DNA of 64,000 nt from Aquila chrysaetos chrysaetos. Its lineage: Eukaryota > Chordata > Aves > Accipitriformes > Accipitridae. Positions 50,138 to 63,891 of the stretch are shown here, piece after piece. Position numbers and translations under genes: made by a program. The DNA lies in NCBI RefSeq assembly GCF_900496995.4, contig NC_044004.1:79057538-79121537 (forward strand). Direction: 5' to 3'. The notes under the pieces are model-generated. The model ran no database searches, was not told the DNA's origin, and worked only from the letters and a program-made list of their open reading frames with translations. Each line of letters opens with the position of its first letter. The first letter of the stretch is position 1.

Positions 50138-50910
50138 ACTACCTTTACAGAATAATACATGATTAAATAACTAGGATCAATAAAAAGCACTGATGTCACT
50201 ATTGCAAACACTTTGTAGGAGCTTTTTCTTTATTCATATTTTAAACTCAGGCAAGTAACATCTGTTTATGTAACAGTGAGTTGTTTAAATCATTGCTTTT
50301 TTCATTAACTTAATAAGCACAAATTACCCTGTATCTATTTCATTGGATGCATGTAAGACAACATCTCTGCAACTTTGTTTTGCTTTTAGTAGCCATGCCA
50401 CCAGCAATTACAAACACTTCAGCTACACAGATCATAGTTTCCACATTTTACCTAACTGTTCTGCGAAACTTAGTGTAACATGCCAGCATTTTTTTTAACA
50501 GAAAACCCAGATATTTTCACATTTAGTCTCTTAGTATATTCTATACACATAATTGCTTTTAAGATAAATATTATTTTAGTATATGAAAAGCAATTGAATG
50601 GCACAGTAGACTGTCATGAAGCGCTAGGCAAAAAATGTTCTGCTGGACTGAACCAGCTGTCGAACATGTCTTTTCAAAAATCTTGAAAACCGTGTTAACT
50701 GCTACATCTTAGTTTTCGTGTACCTCAGCAGTTCTTTGTTCTGGCTGGAAGTGTAAACTATGAAATGACTGTTCTTGCAGTATTCAGAGTTTGGCCATAG
50801 CCAAGAAGTCCTGGAATTGTAATACTGTATTCTTTGGGGTACATTCAATGTTGAACTAAATCTCCAAATGTTTCTTGGCTCACCCGCCATTAACTGGACC
50901 TTGAACTTAC

Positions 50911-50982
50911 CATTTGTATTCAGTGGCGGGGGGCTAGCACTGCCATCTGTTTTGACAAATGTTTTCCATTGCCTCTGCATAG
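50911..50982 (-). other. Weak exon candidate within a 99-codon open frame
   Basis: On the minus strand TTCTGTCAG precedes 50982 and the donor GTAAGT follows 50911, enclosing 72 bases (24 codons) readable as QRQWKTFVKTDGSASPPPL. The open frame (51001-50702) continues through the donor, so splicing is not required to keep it open. No protein is recognised. Confidence 0.15.
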
Positions 50983-51682
50983 CTGACAGAACATGAGGCA
51001 TATTAAGAGAAGGTTAAGTTCTCTTTCTGAACCACCAAGAATTCCTTGAGTCCTCAGAAATCTCATCAGAACATAGCTAAGAAGCTAATTGTAAATCTGT
51101 TTGCAAAGGATTTTAGTTTGTCATGAGCTGCAGGTCTTAAAACCTTCCTAGATCCTTATCGCTTGTTCTCTGAGCATCTGCCTACTCTTTATTCCTTTAG
51201 GTCAAAAATCTTTACTGAGTGAAAAATCATAGCTGCAGGCATTCTGGGAAAAAAAAAAAGCTCCAGTACCACTTCTACTTTTGTGTTCTGCACTTTGTTT
51301 TAAATACAGAGCACAAACAAGTTATAACTGTGCATGTTAAAGAACAGCAGTTGTGCAAAGTCAGATTTTTTTATTAAAACCAGCAATCCATAAACAGACT
51401 TTGAAGAAGAGGACTTAATCTTTCTTACAGTAAAGCCAAAGAAAGACCGCCTGTTTAGAGTTGTTAGTTTCAGGTGCAGCTTTAATAGCTTTGGCACAGC
51501 AATAGGAAAATATGACATCTCTGAACTCTATCTAATATTCAGTGCCAATAAACTCTTATTTAGCCTGCAAAAGATTTTGATAATCAGATGTATTTTTAAT
51601 AGTAGTTTCATAGCAGAAAAGCATTAGAAGCACTTGTTTCTCAAAAGCTAAGCATATGCAGAAGCTTCATTTCAGTGTAACT
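50983..51682. other. AT-rich non-coding DNA
   Basis: Nothing recognised apart from an A-run near 51250-51260. The segment leads into the CR1 insertion. Confidence 0.55.
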
Positions 51683-52478
51683 TCACAGAACGGCTGAGGC
51701 TGGAAGGCACCTCAGGAGGTCATCTTGTCCAGTCCCCCAGCTCAGGCAGGGTCACCCACGGCAGGCTGCCCAGGACCACGTCCAGATGGCTTTTCAACAT
51801 CTCCAAGGACGGAGACTCTACCACCTCTCTGGGCAACCTCTGCCAGTGCTCGGTCACCCTCACAGTGAAAAAGTGTTTCCTGATGTTGAGGGGGAACTTT
51901 CTGTGTTTCAGGTTGTGCCCATTGCCTCTGGTCCTGGCACTGGGCACCAAGGAAAAGAGCCTGGCTCCATCCAGCCGCTTTGCACCCTCCCTGCAGGTAT
52001 TTGTACCCATCGATGAGACCTCCCCTGAGCCTTCCCTTCTCCAGGCTGAACAGTCCCAGCTCTCTCAGCCTTTCCTCATAAGAGAGATGCTGCAGTCCCT
52101 TAATCATCTTAGTTGTCCTTCGCTGGACTTTTCCCTCATAGCTCCACATCTCTCTTGTACTGGGGAGCCCAGAACTGGACCCCGCACTCCAGGTCCAGGT
52201 GTGGCCTCACCAGTGCTGAGCAGACGGGAAGGGATCACCTCCCTCAACCTGCTGGCAACACTCCTCCTAATGCAGCCCAAGATACCATTCACCGCCTTTA
52301 CCGCAAGGGCACACTGCTGCCTCGTGTTCAACCTGGTGCCCACCAGGACCCCCCAGGGTCCTTTCTGCTTTCCAGCATGTCCTGGCACCTGGGATCGTTC
52401 TTTCCCAGGTGTAGGACTTTGCATTTCCCTTTGTTGAACTGCATGAGGTTCCTGCTGGCCCATTTCTCCAGCCTGTAA
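51683..52478 (-). mobile_element. CR1 LINE, 5'-truncated, minus strand
   Basis: This is a clear avian CR1 3' part. On the minus strand it runs from [20 protein letters not shown] coding (52470) through [33 protein letters not shown] and [14 protein letters not shown], ending TTCAGCC-like sequence with TTCTGTGA (51690-51683), the CR1 3' end unit, present once. The reverse transcriptase end is split between frames, so it is dead, but the sequence is well kept and the insertion is younger than the copy at 18.5 kb. It is truncated at the 5' side near 52478, as usual for CR1, and part of the inner segment seems shortened. Confidence 0.93.
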
Positions 52479-55400
52479 ACATTTTCCAAAACAATGTGCA
52501 ACACTATAGCTCGGGCAGAAAAGCTAGCGCAAATCAGTTACATTTACCTTTCCAGCGAAGCCAGCCTGTGGCTTGGAAACCTGGGTATCTACTAGGCTTT
52601 CTTCTCTGTTAGTCAAAGCCTAATTTCACCTCAATTGTTAGATCTACAACATGCAGTTCTGCATAGCCATTAGTACCTCAAGACAATAGTAGGTCAGCAT
52701 TTAGAGGTGAACTATATATTGTGTTACCTCCTCAGGAACTGAGCTAATTACTTGCAAGACACAGGAATAAAATTCTTTTATTTTCCATACGTTTTCCATG
52801 TAGAATTAGTCATTTATATTGTAATGATCTGGTCTCCTCTAAAAGTAGCTAGAAATGGATTATTTGCATATGCTTGCACTTCAAGGTAGCACACACCAGG
52901 TTCTTGGGCAGGTGCTTCACTGGTATGTCTCTCTAAAGCGTAGGGTTAAACTTATCTCCAGATTTGGAGAGACAAATTTATTCCTGATTGACAAGGACCA
53001 TGAAGATTTCTTGCCTTTCTTCATAGTATGGAGTATGCCTGTGTCCTCAGATTACCAAAATCCCAGTTGCTTAAGGAAACCTGGCCTCTTAATTTAGATG
53101 GCAATATTAACCTCAGTGTCTTAAAGCGTGATCTTATTCTCTAAAATAGGTATGTACATTTGGTGCTTTAGGGCTGCCTCATCTGTTTGTCATACATTTA
53201 AATTACAACTTGAAAGGTATTTCTTGATTTCAGCCCAGCAAGATTCTAGCCTGGAATATGAAAAATCAAGCTTGATCCCTTCTGGTTGATACGCTTTCAC
53301 CAGTAATAAGACTTCAGTGGCATGTAGACTTACAATGCCTCAGGCAGATGTAGTTGGTTGGAATTCAGTGAAAATACAATTTATCTCCTTGTTTCCTTGC
53401 TTTGCAGGGCTAGTAGAACAAAAAAACCCAGTGTTTATCACTAAACAGATGTGGTGATACATATTGCAAGTAGACAGCTCTGTCAGGTAAGAACAAAACA
53501 GTTTTTATTGTCATATTTCAGAGGAATAAACCCAGTGTTGAGTAATCCCAAACTTAGTTTGCTTGTGTGAACCATTAGAGCCGGGGGCAGACACAGCACA
53601 AACAGCACTAAGTCTTTGCCCTTTCTTCACGCACAGGTACAAGATGCACACGTGACAGAGCACGTACCTACAGAACAGTGCTACTTACTGCCTAGATGTC
53701 ATGCTACATCACCAAGTCACTCACGCTCCCATTGCTATGTCTGGCGTTAGTTGTGTAGAGAAATACAAAGAGTGGGGAATATCAAAGGAAGTAACGCCCG
53801 CTTACGCATCCTAGAAACTTTTCACCAGAATTAGTTTACGTAGCAGTGGTAGGTACTGCCATGAATACCAGGAACAGCAGTCTCAGACACTGCAAGCAGT
53901 AGTTGCTTCAGTTGCTGCCGCAGCACAGCCTCTCCCTAGTCCCTCTTCTTCCACGCACTGCCTACTCACACCCAAACACAACTGTGCCCTCCAGCTTTAC
54001 TCACCAGGCCAAGCCAGCACATCCATGCCTCACTCTGCCATGGCCCTACCCTCTAAGCCAAGGCTGGGTGTCACCAGCACCCATGGCAGAGCTGGGAGGA
54101 AGGCTGCTGAGCTCTTCCCCCTGCCAGGCCGATGGCTCCACTAAAAGTCTCTAACCAAGCCGCTACTGCCAAACAGTGGTTGCTCACCTGGAGACATTCA
54201 GCCTACAGCTCATCTAGACAATTTCAGAGGCCAGTTTGAGAACTGGCATCGTTGCATGTAACAGCTTAAAAATGGCTGTATGGCACCTAGCAGTAAAGAA
54301 ATGGTTTACAAGTCTCTACTTTGAGATCAAGTAGAACCTAAATAAAAATTTATTTATTCTACGTTTGTTGTTCCATTTTTATGGAAGACTGTTAGTGACC
54401 ATTACAGAAGTTACACCGTTCTTGAATTTCTCAGAAATATATTTTTTTTCTTTGGTAGGAAGCGCTACTAAGGGTCAGCAACAGTCTGGCTCTGTCTGGG
54501 GTGATTCGGGATTTGCCTTCCCAATTTCAGACTTCCCTCATACTTACTGCAGCCCAGTCAGTTCTCATTTAGTTTTATGTCCATCTGGTCTGCTAGTGGG
54601 TCACTTCAATCTCCCCAAGCTTCGCTTGCATCCTACCTTTCCCCTGAATTTTTACTATTTCATTACCTCTTTTCTTTACAATCCAATCCTGTCTCATAGC
54701 CATTGGATTATTTCATCTTTTAACTTAAAACTACATGCTTATGTTTAGATTATGGCCCTATAACCAAAAGCCTCAGCATTTTCTCCTTGAAAGGAAAGGT
54801 GAAAGAAAGCCCAAGGAGCACTGTTGCATGCCAACACTAACAAATTGCTGTTAACCTCACCCCTCACTGGAGCGAAGATAGACAAACCAGAGCAAAGGCT
54901 TTTAGTCCAGGGGACAGAGTTGGAAGCTGAATAAATGTATGAGCACAGCCCAGAAGTGGTTTTAAGCAGAGGACACATGCTACCATTTCAGTGAAAAGTT
55001 AAATGGCACCATCGGAGTTACATCCATTCTACACAGTTAAGGAGACTGTCTTTAAGTAGTAAATCACAAGATTTCTGCCATAGTCTAGCACGACATTCAT
55101 TTCTGTACCTGAGGCTTGGATAACTCGAACAAGCAAAAGAAAATGAAAGACTTCAGATATATTCAGCAAAGTTCTGGTGTAATTTCATCTCCCCTTTACA
55201 AGCAGGGATGATATATACACCTGCAAGCATTTCAGACTAAAAATAAGAAGCATTTTTAATAATCTTTTCTCATTTCCAAGCAGATTTTATTTTTGTCTGG
55301 CTATAGCATCGTAAGAGATGTAAAGCCTAGTTCTTAAAGCTACTTATTTGGGCCCTGGAATTGGTTTCATCCAGCCTGAGTTCTGACTTCAGCATCACAA

Positions 55401-58400
55401 GTATAAGGTTCTGCCTACATGCAGCTCTCTGCAAGACTTGATCCATTAAGCCTATTAGATACATATAGAGATGTATATATATACACACACATGTATATGC
55501 ATGTACATAACACTGAACATGCCACTGCTTTATGTACAGTCTTTCTCCTTACTCAGCAGAGACTCCAGACAGAGTAACAATTATCTGAGATTCTCAGAAA
55601 GCCACCTAACAATATTAGTTATTATCTACTGTTTCTGTCCTTTTTTAGTTCACCTGTTGTATTTTCATAGGGCTGGTGCAAGTAAAATTTCAGGAACCAC
55701 TTTTGAAGCTTATGAATCATTTTACTGGTACCAAACTAAACAGAACATCTGCCTAAAACCAGTTTCTCTAACAGCAAAAAATTCTGTCTTCCTATTCTTG
55801 GAATATGTACTTTCAGCCTGTTAACAGAATCATGAGAATCAAGGGAGCTTGATGAAGGTTGCCAGTTATGGTATTAATAAGACAAAGTAAGAGTCCAGAA
55901 AAAGTAGTAATGAAAAGCTACCCTTCATCTTGAATTTTAAAATGAGCTTTCCTAATTTCTGTAGAAAATCTATAATAACCAGACAGAAATGGCCTTGCAT
56001 AAATAATCTCACAACATGTGCATTTAAAATACTTGGTTTTGAACTGGATAATGAATAAACTACAGTACCAGAGAAGAAAGGAAAGATGAAAAATTAGGTT
56101 GCCCTGCTAAGTGAGCTCCTTAAGTTTGAATAGACGAATTACATCAGCATGGACAAAATACTACTGTACAGTTCATGTCACACGTGACACGTTGTCCTAC
56201 CTACGATTCATGCCATATGCCACCAAGTCATTGTGCACATGTACAAATCAAATGCAAGACATGCAGTTAGATTCAAAATATTTGGTTTCAGATGTGAAAT
56301 TTATCCACACAGAAGTAGCTGTCACTTTTTACAGACTGGACTGCCACTGAGTGAGTGTAACAAAACAAAACCAGGAGAGCAATGTTCCATATCCTCTTCA
56401 CATGGAGCATTTAGGTACCTGGTCATACTACACGCGCAGCCCTGCATCACACTGTATATATACTAGAAGTCTGTCTGAAGGATCCTGAGACATTCCCAGC
56501 CTTAACCTGGCAATCACTTACCCTAGCAGGGCACAACAGAAAGGTTTTGATCTTCCCAGATGCATCAGTTGCTCCTGTGCCATCCTATGCTCTGTGAAGA
56601 ATTTTAATAGTTTCCAGATGTTGGCTCATAGGGTGCTGACACAACTCTTGTACAATTATAGTATCATACAACAATATTATGAGAAGGATCAGAAACACAG
56701 AAGAATTTTACAGCATTTGGAAACTTTAGCTGACAAGAACAAAAAAATACAATGCTGTTTGTAACACTTTACTTGTTCAGCATTACCGCCTAGGAGCCAG
56801 CATGGCTTGGGTACTACTTCTTTGAAGCCTTTTAGATAAGCAAACAATCAGATTGGTTCTCACATTATTAGTTTTCTCCTCACACATGAGGAGGACAGAA
56901 GGGTATATAGGCTTTAGGTAACTGCAAAGCTGCTTCTATGCATAGAGGTTACTGGAGTTCTTTAAATTCTATTTGGCTATGGTGTGGCAGCTAATGAGAT
57001 ATTAGTTCCATGAATTTAAGTAAATCTGGGCATCATTTATAGTTTTACTATCATCTAGCGCCACTTTCCTCTAGAAGCATTTTTTCTGAAATTTTTCTAG
57101 AGATGTAAGGACATTCGTCCAGATCAGACTCGTACTGCAGCACCGCAACAGCATGACTGAAGTGTCCCTTTTGAAAGAAAGTAATCTTTGAATTTACTAT
57201 GTAATTTCTAGCATTAGCTATTATTTCAGAAATGCTATGTAATTACTTAATAACATGATTAAATATTAGTAACTAGATCTTGTTGAGAATAAAATCATTT
57301 AATATAAAACATTGAAACTTCATTTTCTCTTTCACTGTACTTAAACAGACCAATTTCCTTCCTGAAACGGACAATTCTTCATATTTGCCTTTCCTATTTG
57401 TCTTCACTTAGAAAAAACACTTTGAGAGAAGAGAAAAAGAATATAAGAAAACTAAAAAACTGATCATATCACTCATTTTTAAATCATTATCAGATGAAAT
57501 TATAAACCTTTCTTGACAAAAATGAAAGACAGGCAAGAATACAGGTACAATCTAGATTTTTAAAAATACGCCAACATTAGTATTTTAATACTTGAGACAG
57601 ACCTAAAGAGGATTAATTCAAGCTTCTCCTAGCATATCTGAAAGATATTAGACCCTGGAAAGCTTCCTATTTTTCAGAGATACCATTTTAAATACAAATA
57701 AAAACGTAAAAAGGAGTTCTGCACACACCCCGTTTAGAAACTATTCCTTCACCTATGAAAGCAGAGTCAACAACTCTGTTCACATAAATTACAATAAAAG
57801 CAGCCAGATGATTTGTGGGTTTCTCCTGTATTTAAAAAGGTGACCACGTAACAACCAGTAAACACACATCAAGAGAAGAGGAGGGAAGCCCAGTGATATT
57901 AACCGTAAAACATTTGAAGGGCAAAACTAAGAAGAAATATTATTTGATCTGTTTTAGTCCATCTGACATTTTTCTATCCACATTTAACTAACAGGTCATC
58001 AATATCCATGCAAATGTAAGCAAGGGAATTTTCAGCAGAGATGTCTTGTTCAAAGTAATAAAACCTTTATTCACACTCAGCTTGTACATCAAACATTTCA
58101 TAACTTGGCAGCCTGAACAAATACTCAGCCACCAGTCCAATTGCACAGAACGGAATCAGTCAGCATCTGTTCAAAAAATTCTTGCACCACTATGGAAAAA
58201 AACCCAACAATTACCATTTACGCTTTCTCCTCAGAGAAACCTGGCTGCATATCGGGGTGGTGGGGAAATCAGAGAGCACGCCGTGTGCGATAGGGGCGTT
58301 TAGTTTTCCCTTTTTGCCTTCTAAGTAGAAGAGATTCCTTGCAACTGAAGTTCTTTTGCAGATAACTTCCTAAACAGCCACAAGAGAATTTACTCATCCA

Positions 58401-61400
58401 AGTTCTCTTAATTCAGTCCTGTCCTATTCTGCAACATTCTTAAATGCCAAGATCAGCAGATAGCAAGAATGCATGTCAAAAGAGACAGGCTCTTTTTCAT
58501 TCAGGAGAAAATACCAGCTATCGCTTCTCCAAGTTAGCTATTTTCAATTTATCAGACATTCTCAGCTTACCACTTAAGACCATGATTTCTGCAACTTAAT
58601 TTCTTTGAGCAGACTGTGCTTTATCATGTACCATACAAAACAGGATATAATACAAAATAAAGCAGAATAAAATACTAAAAGCAGAATAGTATTTTTAATA
58701 CACTTTGTCATTTTCTTGTCAATTGCTCCTGAGATGACCCTTTTGAAAAAATAGAATCCCAAACAGAACTATGTCTTCCCAACTCCAAAGAAATCCATTT
58801 GCTTCATGGCTTTAAATTTGTAAAGAATTTTTCTATAAGGTTCAGTTTTAGGCATGGCTGAAGTTGCCATTCTCACAGTTGATCCTCATATGTCTAATGA
58901 TTATTAGACTTCCCAAATAAATGCCATGATTAAATCTTCAGGAATGGTTTAATTGACTTTGAGGTCCTCATAGCTCTGATTTTAATAGTTTTTGGTTCTA
59001 TAAACAACAACAGTATGGATCAGGTGTAGTAGTGAGTCTCATTTTGACCTGGGCTTAAACTGAAATGATTAAGGTTTCTCTTGCATCCTTCCCATGCTAA
59101 GGGAATGACCCTATAGTACCTTCATCTCAGAACTGAATGGTCTGTTAGGAAAGAGGCAAGTACAATTTTAATAAGTACAGCATTTTTAAAAATTAAAGAT
59201 TATTCCTGAAGGTCCTTAGCAAAATAAGCAAATACACGCATTACTATAAAATATACTCTATGTACACAGAATGATTTTAATACAGTGCTAGATCAGCAAT
59301 ACTTCAAAGAAAAGAATACGTAAGGAAGAAACCGATAGGAGACATAGCCCAGACTTTGGAATGACTAGCTGAATCAACAATAGGACTAATGGTATGAATT
59401 TCAGCTGACAGCACATCTTTACAAAGCACCACTATACAGATGACTAGTCAGAGTAGGAAAACTGATGACTGGGATTTTGATTCTGTCAAAAGCATCTCTG
59501 AATGTAAATGCAAGCAGAGACTACCTTCAGCGCACATGAAAACAAAAGCAGTTGTCTGGGCTTACAGCAATCACTGCCCATGGATCAGGCTGCGGGTTGT
59601 GTGTACTCTTTATGAGCTCACCTTTCACAACTCCAAAATACATTGTGTGCTGACTGTAGTTGTGGTCACTTAGTGGAACAAATATTATTCAAGGTGAAAC
59701 ACTTTAAAGGAATGTATGTGGAGACAGCCACGGCTATCAGAAAAGCCTGATTTTAATTAAAGAACATAACAGCTAAAAATAATTAGCATCCATATCAGAT
59801 TGCTTCAGGTCCATGTCATGTATTAATATTTCTTTAAGTGACATGCTGTGTTTAACACACTGAGCTTATCATATGTGATTTTAGTTTTACTTGTAATCAC
59901 TCTTGAAAGTTTAATTACTGCTGCCACTTGTATACGCATTTTCTTCATGTTAAATACTAAATAAAACCGATTAACTTCAGACAATTCCTGGGGCTAAATT
60001 TCTGGAAGGCTATTTTAGGATCTCCATTCAATTTATTACTAATCCCACTGTCTAGGAACTGCACTGGGTTCTAGGGCATGGGGACTTTAAAGGCAGACCC
60101 CTACATACCCCCTTCGATTTAGGCAGTTATACAGTGGTAATTACTGTAAATTTCATTACTATTTCTGATGATGCACAGACTGGAGCAGAATACACTCCCC
60201 CAAACCTTCTTTGGGAACTGCAAACATAGATGAGAGGTGAGTTCTTGAGTCATTAAACCTGATCTCTGCTATGACAGGCACCACATCATCTAATCTCTCA
60301 GGGAGCTCAAACTCAACCATAGAAGTAGCTTGCTTTTTTGCCATCCTTGAGTCAAATGTTAAAAACCTGCTCCAAGCTTTCCCTGCATTAAAAATTAAGA
60401 GCCCCTTCTACTTCCCAGTCTAAAATGGCTTTAATTCACCATGAATTTGTTGTGTCAGTGTTATCAATTAGCTGAAATAATCTCTTCTCACTAGCATTCA
60501 CCCTCTTTTATGTAAGATGTATGACATATTACCCATCTTCTATTTTGCTAGCCTAAATAAAACAAGTTTCCCCATCTTCTGTGTCAGATCAGCTGATAGA
60601 ATTGACCAAACTATCTTTCATATTTTATTTTTATATTTTTCTCCCATTTTCAATTCCCTGCCAGGTATTCAGAATAAGCTTTGTAGGAAAGTCTGCGGCA
60701 GGACTTTTTTGGGGGGGTACATGGCACAGTCTAACCAGATCACCACTCTCACTCGGGAAGAAACAAGAACTGTACACCATCTCAAAGCACCCATTCCCTA
60801 TGGTTTAGACCACAAGTCTAAGGCAAGCCATGCAATAACATATACTTAAGTTAATACTTGTTACACTGGTCAGCTCATTTACACATTTACTGTAGCATGC
60901 CTTTACTGAAACACCATCCTGTTTGGCTTCCAGGGTTCTCCATTCTCTTTGGACCACTGAAAAACCACAAAAGTCCACAAATAGACAAAGATGAGGATTT
61001 TTTTTTTTTTTCCCCCCAGGAGAGCAACTTTTTTCTGCAGTTAAGTCTCCAAACTTCATTTGTCTCTCCTTATTCACTACCTAGCATCTGTTTGATTGGT
61101 TTGGGTTTCTGCCATAAAAACATTTTAGTAGTTCTTCATTCACTATCTACCTTTCCTATCCCTTCTTAGCCAAATACGGTTCCTTTACTTCCATGGAGCA
61201 CCTAGACTTCTGGATCTAACTGAAACTCTTGAATTCAGAATAATATTGATAAGTCAAAGATGAAAACAGTCACCCTCCTCCCCTCACAGAATTTATCGTT
61301 TCTTACTCCGAAACTTGTTGCCCCCCATTTCTATTGCTGTTCTTTGAGACACATTCCTGCAGAAGAGTATTCAGCACCAAGTGATGAGCTCATTTGAAGA

Positions 61401-63862
61401 GCTGCTTTCAACAGAATTTCCACATCCAGATGGCATATGAATTATAACCTTCTATCATGGACTTAACAAGCCGTGGGCTGCTGTTAATTGTCACTTCCAG
61501 GTTTCACTGTTGTTTATAAGCCACTAATAAAACCTGCTGTTCTTACAAATTCGAAAATTCTAATTTTTAAGGATATACTTTGCACCCTGCTTTCCTTCCC
61601 CCTCTTATTAAATTCCTGCCCCAAGTTTCTCCTGTGCATTTCTCACATAATCAGCAATAGGTCAAATCTTGATATTTTATTGATATTTTTCTTCATATCT
61701 TTTTCAGACAAAGTTCCTCAAGGGAAGAACTATAGGCCAAATAGCTTCTGCTGTATCTGCTCTTGTTACTAAGAAAAGAACTTGTCCCCTTCATGTTTAT
61801 TGTTCTGAAGCAAATTCAGAGTCTCTGGTGAATAATATGTAAACAGAATGCATACAATATGAAAATGCATTTAATATTTTTATTATATTTTAGCTGCCTG
61901 TTAGATACCTTACCACAACCAGCAATTTATAATCATGTGCAAGAGGCAGCTTCCTGAATTTGCATAGTTTAGAAATAGTAAAGCAGAAACAACACGGTAA
62001 GGGTAACTCTTTTTTTAAAGAACATTAGAGCAGAGCTTAGTGTATTGGTGCAGTGTCTGCAAAGTTCTGCCCGTCCGTAATTGCAAAGCCTTCAGATGAG
62101 GCCCTGAAAAACATGAGCCGCATGAACTCAGCCTGTTAATTGCAGAGTTTTTATTAAATTAGTTGTCAGATAGTTGTAAAGCAGACATTGGAGTTGGGGC
62201 TTTCAGAGTTGCTTGAGAAAGTTGAGGGTACATAAAACAAACACTAGTCGAATTACCAGAAACAAGGCACTTGCGTCAGCACAGTTTCCAGCCCAGGACT
62301 TCTCTGCTTCCCCACACAGTCAATAAGACCACTCAGCACCTCACACCCAGGCAAGGCTCACGCTGCTTCCCAGACACAGGCACGCTCTCTTTGGGGTTAG
62401 CCAAACTTGTCCGTACGTGTTAGTATGGCTCCAAAATGCAGTAAGTGTATGCAAAGAGACCTGACAGAGTGCTAAAAGCAGGGCCTCAGAAGGTGGAGAT
62501 GTGCAGATCTTCGATCACCACATTCTTTTCTCCACAGCAGGCATTCAGAAGAACAGACCAAGGGCATACTTCATAACCACAAAACTGCTTGGCCAGCCCA
62601 TCTACAGACGGACTCTCCAAGGAAGTTACTTTAACCTCAAGGCCATATTCGCAGCTGTAAAACATCTACATGGCCTGGAGAGAAGGATCCCTCCTTCAGC
62701 TTCCAAGGCATTTCCCAGCACAAAGTGCAGCTGTTTGGGGTTTGTGCTGGGAATCATTTGGAATTGCAGCTTCTAAAATCCTGCACTTTTTATAGTTAAT
62801 TGAAAACTAAATCTGATTGGAACTTACCACAGAGAGGTCAGATAAACCAGAAAAGTGGTTTGCATGCTTCCTCTAGATACACATCAAAGGAAAACCCAAA
62901 CAAAAAAGGCTATTCTTTGCACTTATAATTGGCACTAGTCATAGGCTTTATACAACAGACTTAAATTCCCTAGGCAGAGGCATGTTCTCTTATACATGCC
63001 TCCAAAAGAAAAGTAACCTGATAATGCAAGCTGAAAACAGATAATTCAATAAAAGTTATGCACCCTAACAGTTACACAGATGCCTGGCATTGCTAGTGAT
63101 CACTTCAAATTGATTAGAAAGTAGAGAAGAGCAGCATATTCAGAGCAAATTACATCGGCACAGTCTGGCAGCTCCAGGAGAGACAAACAGGCAGTGTCAC
63201 TTGCCTGCTCTACGCCGAGAGCTGCTACATCCCCCTAACAACCAGCTCTGCTCAAGCCTCGCTCTCCTTACCTACACATAGGAAAAAGTTATTCTGGCTC
63301 CAGGACAGAGTATACAACCATGGAGCTGGATCCCTAAGTTGCAAGTAGCTCTTTCAGCCTTCAACTGCACATTAAATCTCTTTCTCAGAACATTAATTGT
63401 GCTTAAAAGACAAATATTACATGCATGCATATGAGATTCCAACATACAGCAACCTTGTATGCAAAGTAGAACAAAAAATCCAAGTAAAGGTACTTTTCAG
63501 GCTATCTTCCTCTTGGTTTCTGGGCTACCAGAGTAACTCCTGCTTTGCCTTTAGAGATCTATTCTCCCCTGACTCCATGCACTAATATAGAAGCAAGATG
63601 GAACTATATGCATATTACATATTAAGATGTACGCACAGTACATTCATTTAATCACTCATGAGCTTACTGAACTATATTCTCCTTGCCACATGAAAAGCTA
63701 TTATTTTTCATCTGTTTTCTTGAGTAAATAATTAAGAAAAAATGCTGTGTTCTTCCAGTGTTTTGGAATGTGTATTTTGGGGTAAGAAAGTATTATGTTG
63801 GATTTACTGTACTTTGGTACTTCTGTCTCAGTTACTCAAGAACAAGCCCAAATTCCCCTGAT
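52479..63862. other. AT-rich non-coding DNA
   Basis: No gene is supported. A C-rich patch lies near 53900-54150 and a TA/CA-rich patch at 55454-55512. A 61-codon minus frame at 60344-60159 (VEFELPERLDDVVPVIAEIR) looks protein-like but is short and isolated. A T-run lies at 60995-61011, and a plus frame at 62501-62776 has a nearby CTCCACAG acceptor-like site but no recognised product. Confidence 0.5.
55454..55512. repeat. TA/CA-rich low-complexity patch
   Basis: Alternating purine-pyrimidine sequence (ATGTATATATATACACACAC and flanks). It is short and imperfect. Confidence 0.7.
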
Positions 63863-63891
63863 GGGGGAGGCGGGGGGGGGCGGTGGGGGGA
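63863..63891 (+). repeat. G-quadruplex-type G-run
   Basis: GGGGG, then a run of ten G, then a run of six G, separated by short AGGC and CGGT spacers, in otherwise AT-rich DNA. The long run can supply two G-tracts, so the four-tract quadruplex pattern is met on the plus strand. Confidence 0.8.

Larger units (their letters stand above)
43104..50910. other. AT-rich non-coding DNA with simple-sequence tracts
   Basis: No gene or RNA is recognised. The segment holds a CA-type microsatellite at 43771-43803, a T/G tract at 44438-44488, T-rich tracts at 45711-45806 and 46283-46308, and an A-rich tract at 50085-50137. Open frames are short and without domains. Confidence 0.55.

Noticed and set aside
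51742-52463. Several 75-190 codon frames on both strands
   Set aside because: All lie in the CR1 LINE; the minus-strand ones are pieces of its reverse transcriptase end, the plus-strand ones are antisense.
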